This document shows positions 1 through 10,500 of a stretch of 64,000 bases of DNA, piece by piece. The notes below the pieces were generated by a model. The model was not told where the DNA came from. It saw only the letters and a list, made by a program, of their open reading frames with translations, and did no database searches. Each line of letters opens with the position of its first letter. Within the stretch, counting starts at the first letter, position 1. The position numbers and the translations under genes are program-made. Source of the stretch: Mycteria americana. Its lineage: Eukaryota; Chordata; Aves; Ciconiiformes; Ciconiidae. The stretch is from positions 188,501-252,500 of the forward strand of contig NC_134367.1 of assembly GCF_035582795.1 (NCBI RefSeq), given 5' to 3'.

Positions 1-208
1 ACATTGTCCTGCTGGGTGGAGATACAATGAATCAGGGCGGTTTTAGTGCATGCTCCCTGTGTGCTGCTGGGTGGGGATTAACCTCACTTACAGAGCTGGG
101 GCAGACCCAGCCCTGCCTGTGCAGCTCTATCAGCTCCCAGGGGTGCCCTTGGGCAATGGGTGATGGCACTGCCCCCTTGCCAGTGCCAAAGCCTCTTTCA
201 TTCTGCAG

Positions 209-298
209 ACATCCCACAGCCCTGCGTGCCAAGATGTGCTCAAATTCCTTAGCCAGTGGTGTGGGGGACTCCCGAGCACCAGCTTCTCTTTCCAGTGA
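209..298 (+). CDS. IFT172: IFT172, terminal coding exon (partial gene)
   Basis: This is the last 29 residues and stop of intraflagellar transport protein 172, a large peripheral subunit of the IFT-B complex that moves cargo along cilia. The peptide contains [13 protein letters not shown] and ends STSFSFQ-stop, which I recognise as the vertebrate IFT172 C-terminus. The exon opens after a pyrimidine-rich acceptor (ttcattctgcag, ending 208) in phase 0 and stops at TGA 296-298. Everything upstream in the window (1-208) reads as intron; the rest of the gene lies to the left. The gene converges on KRTCAP3, as in mammals. The identification is firm, although only one exon is visible. Confidence 0.9.
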   Translation, partial: TSHSPACQDVLKFLSQWCGGLPSTSFSFQ

Positions 299-385
299 GC
301 TGGACTGTGGCAGCTTTCAGTCCTGTTCTTCAGCACCCTCCACTTCCAACCGCAATAAACATGTCTCTCAACCCTGCTGTGCTCC
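299..385 (+). other. IFT172: IFT172 3' UTR (approximate end)
   Basis: Short 3' untranslated region after the IFT172 stop. A canonical AATAAA lies at 354-359, so cleavage is expected about 15-30 bases downstream. The end coordinate is inferred. Confidence 0.6.
354..359 (+). terminator. Poly(A) signal AATAAA, IFT172
   Basis: Canonical AATAAA hexamer 56 bases after the IFT172 stop on the same strand, followed by a GT-rich stretch (tgctcctgtttgtc). Confidence 0.75.
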
Positions 386-666
386 TGTTTGTCAGGGATG
401 CTGAGCCCAGGAACACGTGTAGCTCCCAGGGCACAGGGCTGTAACCCTGTACACGTGTCCCTCTGCCTCAACCTAGCTATGCTAAACATGTGCCCTCTGC
501 CCTTTTGGTTGACTGTCACGCTGGGACCATTGCTGTGCCTGGTGGAGGGGAAGCATGGAGATGGGTGTCCACACCAGCTGCACTGTCCTTCCATCAGTGG
601 GCCCAGCTCCCAGCAGGCATCCACCCTGGGGAGCCACTTATAGCAGCCAGTGTGAAAATGAAAAGT
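386..666. other. IFT172 / KRTCAP3 convergent intergenic spacer
   Basis: About 280 bases between two convergent poly(A) signals. I see no gene, repeat or structured element here. Confidence 0.5.
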
Positions 667-672
667 TTTATT
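667..672 (-). terminator. Poly(A) signal AATAAA, KRTCAP3
   Basis: The plus strand reads TTTATT, so the minus strand has AATAAA. It is the only canonical signal found downstream of the KRTCAP3 stop before IFT172, implying a 3' UTR of roughly 0.7 kb unless the 3' UTR is spliced (a donor-like GTGAGT lies just after the stop). Confidence 0.6.
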
Positions 673-1344
673 TACTCAGGGAAAGAACAGAGGCTCACAA
701 CAAAGGGGCTCCTCACCTTCCACTCCTTGGTCTGCAGGAGCACAGGCACAGCAAGCTGACCCTGCCTGCTCTGCAGCAGAACCACCAGGACCCTGGCCAG
801 CTCTGGCTGTTGCCAGGCCCCAGCACCTCTGCCCACCCCCATCACTGCATGTAAAAGACCAATGGAGCCTTTAGTGTGCCAGGAAGGGCCTTGCAGCTTG
901 GGGAGAGAAGAGGAGAGCATCCAGGACCCATGGCACCTGCTGGGCAAAAGCTGCCTGGTGACCCTGGGCAGCTTGTGTCTGGAACCTGCAGGGTTTGTCC
1001 CAGGTGGGGTGGTGGGGCTGGGGGGGGAGGGGGAAGGCACACACCTCCCCCCTGCAGCCCACCCTACCCACGCCTACACCTGGGCCAGGAGCACAGTGCA
1101 GGTGCAACTTCACCTCGCTGGATCACAGCATTCCTGCAGCATCACCTGGGAGTGAAAAAGCACACATGAGTGCAGGACTGTGCTGCAGGGCCAGGCATAC
1201 GCTGACACCTCTGGCCAGTATCTGTAGCATGTGCTTGAAAAGAGACGTTTCAGGGGGCTGGTGTGGGCAGGGGCCCTCTTCACAGCAGATCCTGCCCCCT
1301 CCTGTCCCCCAAGCATAGCCCATGCCCTGCACTCACCTCTCCAG

Positions 1345-1428
1345 CTAGGCACAAGACTCAGCCAGCCCTGCCAGGAGTTGCTGCATCTCACGTGGTGGCC
1401 CCTCCTTCACTGTACTTGGCCCAGCCAG
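1345..1428 (-). CDS. KRTCAP3: KRTCAP3 coding exon 5 (residues 206-232 and stop)
   Basis: The acceptor is a strong pyrimidine tract ending CTCTCTAG. The 27 codons start LAGPSTV and end AESCA, with TAG at 1347-1345. The tail matches mammalian KRTCAP3 only loosely (MQQLL versus an ENEQLL-type motif). A GTGAGT sits 9 bases after the stop, so a spliced 3' UTR is possible. Confidence 0.7.
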   Translation of the reverse strand: MAGPSTVKEGPPREMQQLLAGLAESCA

Positions 1429-3453
1429 CTAGAGAGAAAAAAAAGAGGTGGAGGGTCGCAGGGATGTGTGAAGGGCTGGGCCAGGCTGGGGAGCAGCGTT
1501 CGCTCAGAACAGCCAGGACAGAACAGGCTTGGCTATCAGAGGGATGAAGAGGAGGGTCCCTCTGCAACTACCCAAGATGAAGGGGAGCCAGTCTGTCACC
1601 AAGGCTGGCTAGAAAAGCTTCAAACTTGCCACTCCCCCCTCCCATTGCTGCACAGCCTGCTGGTATGGGAACAAGGGCCCAGCAGAACCCAGCCCCTTCA
1701 AAATGCAGCAAAAAGGCAGAAATGGTGGGGCAGAGGCAGGGAGACCCGTCCAGATTGATGGGGCATACCTGCTCTTTGCCGTAGCTGCGTGCACAGGGCC
1801 CAATGCCCCGGAAGATCAGGGCCACCAAACAGCACCTGCCAGACAGCACAGCTTCTGTGGCCGCCAGCACCATGGAGGGGAACCAGAGCGCCAGGGCTGT
1901 GTCCTGCAGAGCAGAGGGTCGGAGGTCCCTCAGGGAGCGTGGTCCACTGCACCCAGCCTACCTGCCTACAGCTGAGCAGAGAGGCCATGCAGGCGATGGG
2001 GGAGAGAAGGGGCGGGAGAGAAAGAAAGGGAGAGGGAGGGAGAGAGAGAAGAAGAGAGGCAGAAAGAGAGTGGACAAAAGAGAGAGGAAGTGAGAAAGAA
2101 GAAAAAGGAAGAAGAGAGGAAGCAGAGACAGAGGGGAAGATTGGGGGGGGAGGTGGGGGGGGTGGCCCTGCAGACTCACATAGATGCGTGTGGTGTTGAA
2201 AGGACAGTCATTGGTCGCTATGGCTGCACGGGCATCAGCAGGCAGTGCAGAGCTGTTGCAGCCCATGACAAGGTGCATGCCCCGGCTGTGAATGGTGAGG
2301 GAGATGGCCAGTGCCAGGCCCACGCTGCACGCTGTGGACAGGAGGCAGTTCAACAGGGACACGCTCAGTAGGGTCCAATGCTGCAGGCAGCAAGGAGAAC
2401 ACATGAGAGTGGGGCTGGCCAGAGCTGGGGGAAATGCCAGGGCTAGGCACTGCCACTGCATGGGGCCAGGCACACCACGCTGCCACATGCCCACTCTGCA
2501 GGGTAATGGGGGTGCTGAGAACCCCACAGATGTTTGCACCAAGTGAGCACATGCAATCTCTTGCCCCTTCTAGCATGGCTCAGCCCTGCACTCAGATGAG
2601 GCTTTTGCACCTTTCGCATCCTTCTCCCCTCCCGTGAGCCCAGAGCCACGGGACAGCCCCCTCCCACAGGCTGCTGGGCCCGGGTAGCCCCAGCACAGGC
2701 CCAGCTCCGCTGAGAGCCAAGGCCCCCACCAGCAGCAGCCTTGCCTCATGCAGGCCCACCCTGCATGAGCCCGCAGAGGGATGCCTGACCTCGGCTGCAG
2801 CTTTACCCACCAGCTGAAGCGTTTCTGCCCCAGGACGGTACCCAGTGCCCACGTTGCTGCCCACCCACCCTCCCGGTGCTGCCGGCGGGGCTGAACTGGG
2901 GCAGCAGCCGACACCCACAAACCCGCGAGCCGCGAGGCGGAAGGAGCCACCGGGGACAAGGTCCAGGGGAGCGGCTCCCGGCAGGGGCTGGGCCGCGCCG
3001 AGGCCCCCGGCCCGCTCGGCTGCAGACCCCGCGGCCCCGCACTCACCAGGGCTGCCCGGGACAGGTTGTGCGACACCAGGATGGCGACGATGCCCACGGC
3101 GATGCTCTGCGGGGAAGAGACCCGCGCTCAACACGCGCCTCGGGCAGGGCCGGCTCAGGACAACACGCGCCTCGGCCTCCCGCGGCCCGGCCCAGCCCCC
3201 GGCACCCGGCCCGGCCCCGCCGCGCCGCTCTCACCAGCAGCCCGGAGCCCACGGACACCACGTTGGCCACCGCGTACTCGGGAGTGACGGCGCGGCTGGC
3301 GCCGGCCACGTGCCGCAGGACCGAGCCGTGCACGATAGCGCCCAGCACAAGGCTGCCGTGGCCCAGCACGATGAGCCCCAGCCCGGCGCGCATCAGCCGC
3401 CGCGGTTCCGCCAGCGCCCCCGGCCCCCGCCGCCCACCGCGCCCGCCGGCCAT
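1345..3453 (-). CDS. KRTCAP3: KRTCAP3, keratinocyte-associated protein 3 (complete, five coding exons)
   Basis: Joined exons (minus, in order): 3453-3235, 3106-3047, 2380-2180, 1903-1769, 1428-1345, giving 232 residues against about 240 in human. All introns are GT-AG and lie between codons. This is a small four-pass membrane protein of the KRTCAP3/TMEM54 family with no assigned enzymatic activity. Hydrophobic segments lie near residues 21-46, 63-90, 95-122 and 161-190. The loop between TM3 and TM4 has N-glycosylation sequons NSS (135) and NTT (155). Family signatures are PRRLMR (17-22), [11 protein letters not shown] near 55-65 and [19 protein letters not shown] across exons 3-4. The C-terminal tail (206-232) is divergent. 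The start ATG lies in a CpG island about 110 bp beyond the NRBP1 poly(A) signal, on the same strand. Gene identity is firm; the molecular role is unknown. Confidence 0.9.
1769..1903 (-). CDS. KRTCAP3: KRTCAP3 coding exon 4 (residues 161-205)
   Basis: A 135-base exon starting DTALALW and ending YGKEQ before donor GTATGC. It encodes TM4 ([17 protein letters not shown]). Confidence 0.9.
2009..2163 (+). repeat. Polypurine (GA-rich) tract in KRTCAP3 intron 3
   Basis: About 155 bases of nearly pure G and A on the plus strand, ending in two G-runs of 8 (about 2144-2151 and 2155-2162). The KRTCAP3 transcript reads it as a long pyrimidine tract just inside the 5' end of the intron. Confidence 0.85.
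2180..2380 (-). CDS. KRTCAP3: KRTCAP3 coding exon 3 (residues 94-160)
   Basis: A 201-base exon starting HWTLLSV after CTGCAG and ending TTRIY before GTGAGT. It carries TM3 and the glycosylated loop. Confidence 0.9.
3047..3106 (-). CDS. KRTCAP3: KRTCAP3 coding exon 2 (residues 74-93)
   Basis: A 60-base exon between CCGCAG and GTGAGT, completing TM2 ([14 protein letters not shown]). Phase 0 on both sides. Confidence 0.9.
3235..3453 (-). CDS. KRTCAP3: KRTCAP3 coding exon 1 (residues 1-73)
   Basis: ATG at 3453-3451 in good context (gcggccATGG). The exon ends CTG CTG before donor GTGAGA. It encodes the cytosolic N-terminus, TM1 and the beginning of TM2. Confidence 0.9.
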
Positions 3454-3549
3454 GGCCGCCGCCACACGAAGAGCCGCCCGCCGCTGGCACCGCCCCGGGG
3501 CAGGGCAGGCCCGGCCCGCCCCCCCGGCCCGGAAAAAGGCAGCACTCGC

Positions 3550-4485
3550 GTATTTACAAAACAGTTTATTAAAAATAGGAAATGATAGAAATGAGATGCA
3601 GGAGCGGCACTGCGCCCAGGCCCGCGGAGGCGTGCGGAGCCGCGGGCTCAGCCCCGCCAAGCACCCCGAGACGGGAAGGGGGGGACCGCGGGGGCAGGTC
3701 CCAGTGCTGCCAACGGGCCCCAGGGCAGGCGGGGCCGCTGCAGCCCCCGCTGCCCCCAGGCCAGCGGCGCCGCGCTGCACGGGGACCTGGGGCAGCAGAC
3801 AGCAGGGTGGGTCGGGCCACGCTGGGCTCCAGAAGGCTGCAGGGGACACAGCCCAGTGTCAGCACACACCGCAGCCCTGCACCTACAGTGCATGCCGAAG
3901 TGCAGGGCTGAGCGGCTGTGCAAAACAAGTAAACAAAGTGCAGCCACAGGGGAGCAGAAGAGGCAGGCAAAGCGCCAGGCAGGTGCTGTGGGAGCCCGGC
4001 CACCCCTGGCTCCCTCTGCTCGGGAAGGAGGGTAGTGACTGTTGCCAGAGTGGGGTACAGAGAGGGGGCAGGGCTTAGGGGCTCCCCCTTGCTTACCTTT
4101 AAATTAAAAAAAAAAAAAAAAAAAAAGACAGACAAGAAAAAAAGAAAAAACCCATTTCTGTGCTGTGCAAAAGACACTTTGTACAATTCAAACAGAACAA
4201 ACTCCATGCACATGAATGGGGTTACAGAACACCCCAAGCCAGGACCCGGCTCCCCGGCACCACCTGGCAAAATCCCAACAAAAACAGGGCTGGAAATAAT
4301 ACTGATGCGCAAAGTCCCCTTTAATAGGCGGGCAGGGAGGATTGTCGCTGAGCCCAGCCACGGCACATGCAGGATGAGCTTCCAAGCACTGCAGCTGGGG
4401 TCTTGCTGATGCCCTACAGTGATGGACAGACACAGAGGGGTCACAGGCAACAAAGCCGCACTGGCCGCCTGGGAGCCGAGGGGTG
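3550..4485 (-). other. NRBP1: NRBP1 3' UTR
   Basis: Non-coding end of the last NRBP1 exon, from the stop codon to the AATAAA at 3570-3565. It contains a run of about 21 A on the plus strand (4106-4126), read as a U-run in the mRNA, and a GC-rich distal part. The cleavage point is inferred. Confidence 0.7.
3565..3570 (-). terminator. Poly(A) signal AATAAA, NRBP1
   Basis: The plus strand reads TTTATT, so the minus strand has AATAAA, about 915 bases past the NRBP1 stop. The next gene's ATG (KRTCAP3) begins only about 110 bases further on. A variant ATTAAA at 4325-4320 could give a shorter 3' UTR. Confidence 0.8.
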
Positions 4486-4584
4486 CTAAGATGACACAGT
4501 CACTGCCGTCAGGGCTCCGTTCCGGGTGTAGTAGAACTTGCTGAATGCCTCTTCAAGTAAACAGGTAAGTCTGCTCTGGTCAGC
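4486..4584 (-). CDS. NRBP1: NRBP1 coding exon 17 (residues 500-531 and stop)
   Basis: Starts ADQSRLT after CTTCCCAG and ends TVSS followed by TAG at 4488-4486. Contains [15 protein letters not shown], diverged from mammals but clearly homologous. Confidence 0.92.
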   Translation of the reverse strand, partial: ADQSRLTCLLEEAFSKFYYTRNGALTAVTVSS

Positions 4585-7500
4585 CTGGGAAGAACAAGCT
4601 ACAATGAGGGGTATGCCCAGTCCCTGTAAAGCCAAGAGCTTGGCTGAAGCCTGCCAGGGCACATGGGCAGGGACACGTCTTATTCCTCCTACCTCCCCAG
4701 CTAGAAAGGGACTGGTCTGGCATAAACCATTTAAGTTTGAGAAAGGAATGCAGACCTATATCCCTGTCTGAGCTCCAGGCCTCCTTACCTCACTGATGAA
4801 TCCCAACTGGACCAGTTCAGCTGCCAGCTCCTGGATGTTGTCATCTGCAACACAGCAACAGGTGTAAGTCCCAGGACTGAGTGCACTGCTGGCCCCAGGG
4901 CAGCAGAGCATAGGACAAAAGGTACTTACTGGGCTGCAGGTCACAGCTCAAGTGTCGATTCAACTTGTCTTCCAGTTTCAGCAGCAGTGTTAACTGCAGA
5001 GTAGAGAAGTTCTCATGAGGGACTGCATGGTGGCCACAGCCAGCAGTATCCCCAGGAATCCCCATCAGGATAGGAACCACCCCCCTCCAGAGCCCCACAG
5101 GAGTCTAACAGAACAACCACATCCAGTTCCATTCCAAACCACAGCCAGCAACACCATCCTGCTGAGGAAGCCTGAATCTGGGGGTGGGCCAAAAACATTT
5201 CCTACGTGCCAGGTCAGCCACAGGCATGGATCTGGCTGGATCTGGCTTTGGGCCCCAAAGATGGCAGCTGTGGCAGCAGAGGGTCACACCAGGTACCAGC
5301 AGCACATCAGCATGCTGGAGCCACACACTCCGCACAGCTGCCCTGGTATACCCCCACACAGCATGCTCAGCCAGAAGATGGGAACATACATGGTGCTTCA
5401 CTCCCTCCTCTACTGACTCAATGTTGCACTGCATCAGCACCACCTGAAACAGGAGCAGAGACACCCCATGACTGACTGCTGCTGCACAGCACAGCTGCCT
5501 GGGGAGGGGAGCAACGGAGCTCCCATCTCTCACCTTGCGGGTCTCCACCTCAGCAGGCTCTGGAGTTGGGGTTTTCACTGATGGTGGAGCAATGGGAGAC
5601 TTCACCACTACTTGCTGGGGCTGCTGGGGTCGCGGCATCCCAAAAGCTGTAAGTGGGTAGATACCATTCCTACAAGAAAGGCGCAGGGTCTGAGGTTATG
5701 CCTCTCCTAAATTTTTCCAGTCCTACATACAGTTAAAGTTGCCCTTTAAAAAACCCTCTCACCTTACATCCTCCAGGAACTTGTCCAGCTCCAGTGCCGG
5801 AGACTGTGAGAAGCTGGGGGGGAGAAAGTACTGAGGTGAGAAGTCATCTAACAGAACCATCCACTCAAGTCTCTTCAAATGCAATTTCAAATCCCCATGT
5901 CCTACACCATGGCTGTGTCAGTGGGCAGGATGAGTACAGACAGGGGCAGCCAGCCAAAGGCAAGACAGACTCCAATCTTCCTATACAGGAAGCAACTATT
6001 CATAGAAGCTAAGGATGACGCAACATTTTAATTATGGCAGAACAGGTATTGCTTCCCTGTAGAGAGTTGTCCAATGCAAACAATTATGTGGAAGCTGGCC
6101 CAATAACACCATGCTCCTTGAAAATCCTTGCTAAGACATCTGTTATACCAGACCCATGAAGCCTGCGTCCCACCTCTAGAAGATCAAGGGCACTCAGCAC
6201 TGCAAAGGCAAGAACCTCTGCAGCAGCTGATGGCACAGTACGACCAGCCTGGAGTGATATCTCCAGACCAGAAACTAGAAACTACACCTCTGGATTTAAT
6301 GCCCTGCCCAAATATTTCTCACTGGAGTTTGGGATACTTTTGTTCTCTCTGTAGTTTCTTTCCCAGATGGCTCATTCAGCTTGGTGGCTTCTTAATGTAG
6401 TGTCCCAGAGGAAGTCTTCCTACCAATTCATTTTTAATTGCCCAGCTTCTAATTCCATTGAACATCTTCCTTGCTGATGGAGGATAGTAAGCACTGACAA
6501 TCCCTCCCCTTTGTGCCATAACTTGTCATATGTCTACTGCTCTTCCTCTTTCTCACCCTCAAGAACATACAGTTACTCCATGTGGTGACAATGATTTCCA
6601 GCCCCTTGGTGAAGTCACCTCTCTGATCTGTTGCAGGACTGTTCACAAAGGTTGCCACTTTGTACATGTACATTGTACAGGTGACATGTTTAGACATTTC
6701 ATTCAACTACCATAACCTTCTCTCCCATTATTTGGCACCCTGACATCATATTTGCTCTTGCCTATAGCTGCACAGCAGTGCGTTTTCAACAAGCTGGAAA
6801 TGGTCTTTTCCTGTGGTGTTACTTCACAGCCTTCTCACACAGAGAAGCCATTCTTTTTTCTATAAAGCAAGCTATTACTGTCTTTTGCACAGCACAGCGA
6901 GTACCTCATTTCTTTCTGGTTCTGACCAACAAGGAGACACAGGTTCTCCTACTTTACTAATTCCCCAGTAAAACACCTTCCTCATCACCTTAGTCAGTTC
7001 AGCTTTTTAGCATCCACTTGACCACAGCTTCTTTTAGACTGGTTGCAACAAAAACTTTGAACTGCCATTCTCCTCCGTACCACTGTCTTCAGACTGCTTT
7101 GAAGAATTTCAGATAATAGCCAGAGACTGCAAGCTTCTCAAATCCTGCCATGATCTCCTCCTGCCCCACAAGTGCTTTGCTGTTCTATCAGATCTGGTGT
7201 AGGCTGCACATCTGCCTCAGTTTCCCAGACCACTCTCCAGCCCTTTTCAACACACACAACCTCTGTTACTTTCCCATCCTCTAACACAGTAGTAGTTTTC
7301 AGCAAAAATTTACAATTTTTTCTAGCAGTTCAGTTTGTGTGGCAGTCTGATGAATCATCTAGAAATGATGCTCTCTGACATTTCAAGTCATTACTATGCT
7401 TTCTTTTTCCTTTTCCAGCACCTCTGAGGTACTGCACTACCGAAAGGCAAGTCCCAGGCTGGCATATGCCAGATAGCCAATCCTCTGCAGACTGAAGTCC

Positions 7501-10500
7501 AATATATGTAAAGAATCTCTCTTGCACAGCTTTGGCTATTCACTCTTTGTCCTCCATTTTGAACCTTTAATTAACAAAAAACATTCCAAAGGGAATTCAA
7601 TACTATTATTTATTAGCGCTATGAAGATCAGAATGTCAGTTTTTAGAAAGGTCTATATGGCTCAAAGAGCTTCTCAAATGAACAGTGCTTTTTTTCCTTG
7701 TCATCTTGATTACTTTTGTTCAGTAGCCTGAGCATCCCAGAATGCTGGGCTACTCTGGAAGCACCCTGGCCTTCTCTGGAAATACAGTATCCACATCTTA
7801 GTATTTTCAGCTAACCCCTCAACTAGCTGAGGTTTCATTATCCAAAGTTTAGCATCACTTTTTGGCACTCTACTTGCTCAATACATATTACGGTCACTTA
7901 CTTAGGGAGCCACCTCTATAGCTTAAGTGGCTGCTGTGTGTTACTGATAGCTGCCCAAAACAGCCTTTCCCTTTGCATATTGTAGAATGAGCTGCTCCAT
8001 TAAGAAAACACTGAGGAACCATTTCTCCAGCATGCTGGACTCCATTTGACAAGCCTGTGATTGGTCCAAGTCATTTCCCCAAACTGTTCAGCCAGGTTTT
8101 GCTAAGAACTGTTTCAACTACAGTGTGCTAATTTCCCACCCCTGTCTAGGGAAAAATTCACATCTCAGCTGTATGGAATCTGTTCACAGAATATGGGTGC
8201 AAGGTCATCTTCCACCCAGGAGTTACCCTCTACAGAAGGGTATTTTGTGTCCAGACAGAGAGTGAACGCTCCTTCACAAACAGCACCATCAGCTCCCTTT
8301 TGTTCCCCAGTTAGTGGTGAAATACCAACACTAACTTGAAGGGAAGAGTGCCAGGCAGATCCCTCAGTGCTCACCCCAGTGCCCTGGCACCTGTTCACAT
8401 GCACCTGAGCAGCCCCCTCCAAGCACACCACAGGGTACTCACATCATCTTGACTCCTTCCCTGTCCGCATGATTAATCTCTGCCAACACTGCACTCATGT
8501 CAAGGTTTTTGGTCATTTCTTCTAAAGCGTTTTCAGGAATCATATCTATTAAAAAAAAAAGTTAGACCTGAACAACTGCAATTCCTTTCCAACCTAAGAA
8601 AAGTAATAAAAAACCCAGAGGCTTTAGGCTGTTAATCTCCTATGTGACTCAGAGCAGGCAGGGAACCATACTCCTCCAGGCTCTGCAGTGACCACAGCTC
8701 TGTTTCACAAGGCCCTGGTCCCTGCCTGCTAAGAGCAGCATGAAGGTCTTTGTTTCCAGGATGCCAGCTGTACTGACAACTTAGTGAAGCTTTGCAGAAC
8801 ACAAGATGCGGCACCCTGGGACTCCATACTCACGCTGATGTCCAACAATACAGTGAGCAGCCAGTAGCTTTAGTGATGGCACCTCAAACAACGCCTGATG
8901 AAAAAGGAGCTCCCGGGCAGTAGGACGCTTGCCAGGGTCCTGTTCTAGACACTTCTGAATGAACTCCTGAAAGACAAAAATTGCATGAGACCATGTGCAA
9001 TGCCAACACATCTGCAGGGGCGCTGATCCCCCCTCACTCACTCTCTGCAAGGGGTCCTCCAGCAGCTGGATGGCACTGTTAATGGCCTCCTGGGGCACGT
9101 AAGAGGACTCTCCATTACCCTGTATTTCCAGCACCGCCATCTGCAAACACAAAGCAGCGCATCAGACTTCACTGAGAATTACTGGCTACATTTAACAGAG
9201 CTCAAGGAGATCACTGTCAAGCATGAGATCATAACAGCCAAGTTGTTTGGTGCTATTTAAGGTCACAGTTTGTGGAGGCAGAGAGAGAATGACTGCCTCA
9301 TTATGATAGCTTGTTTCTAGCACCCTAACAGATTGCCAAGGAGATCTGAAAACTATGCCAGCACTACCTTAGACAGCAAGTATCTCCATTTTGAATCTCA
9401 TGATCCACTGGCCTGTACTTCTGTTTGATAATTCCCATCCTCTAATGAAGCAGTAGCTGGATCACTGCCAGAATCTGGCAGTGTCCCTCTTGGCTGTATG
9501 AATAGCTCTGTATTACAGGCAGAAAAGCAAGCACACAACACCATCCAGAACTGGCTCCAACCAACACATACACAAATTCCCAGCTAGGAAAGGCTGGCAA
9601 AAGATTCCAGAGAATGTCCTAAGCTTCAACTCAAGTTTTGCTTCCTAAAAGTTGTGTGTTTCCACAGTTCTCTTCCTGCTTCACTTATGGGATGTGCAGC
9701 ATAGGTTCAGAATTCTTTGTGTTGGCTCCTTCTGACAATTCTTCCCAGAAAATACTCCTACCAACAACTCCCATTTCCTAGACTTGTGCCTACTGATTGC
9801 AACGACAGAGGACCCACTAAGCTGCTAAGATCAGGTACATCAGACTCGTGCCTGACTGCAACCAGCACCTGTACCACATGGGGACAGGCTGGCCCAGAAA
9901 AGTTATGGACTACATCTGTCCTCTCCTCCAGATACCACAGGAAGAACAGGTACTCCCCAGAAGGGGAGTTTTGTTCTCCATGTACATTAAGTACAGTTTG
10001 TAGTAGTGACTGTTCCCACCAGCCAGTGGGTCAGACTTCAGAACTGACCAAGACCCGCAAAGTAATGAATTATACATTAGGAATTTCAGAAAGAACTATG
10101 CATTACTGAGCTATTTACTTCTTAGTAAGGCATTCGGAGGAGCCTCGATAGGGATCCCTCCAAGGCAAAGCGCATTTGGCTCAGAGAACAAAATGCACTT
10201 GTTACCACGCTAACCCACCCATAACTACAACATCTCCACAGAGCCATCTCCTTCCCTCAGATTCATTGTCTCTCTGCCCCATAGCCAAAGTGTTCCACAC
10301 TCACCTCCAGTGCACACATTCCAAAGGAGTAAATGTCCACAGCGGTGGTGACGTTGGCAACTTCTGTAACACAGAAATAACGCTCTGTTATCAGGCTATC
10401 CCTGCATTCAGCAGCACCAGCAAGGACCACCTCTGTATCAGGCTATGATAATCCTGCAGCCTTCTGTCCCTCCTCTGCTATCAAAAGACAGATGAGTTGG

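Larger units (their letters stand above)
2860..3560. promoter_or_regulatory. CpG island covering the KRTCAP3 promoter and first exons
   Basis: Dense CG dinucleotides over KRTCAP3 exons 1-2 and the short gap to NRBP1. No TATA box was seen; transcription start sites are likely dispersed within 3454-3540. Confidence 0.7.

Noticed and set aside
2876-4078. A 400-codon plus-strand open frame
   Set aside because: It lies antisense to KRTCAP3 exons 1-2 and the NRBP1 3' UTR in CpG-rich DNA; low stop density from high GC explains it and the peptide is Arg/Pro/Gly-rich with no domain.
3569-4453. A 294-codon minus-strand open frame
   Set aside because: Entirely within the NRBP1 3' UTR, downstream of the true stop; includes low-complexity Phe from the U-run.
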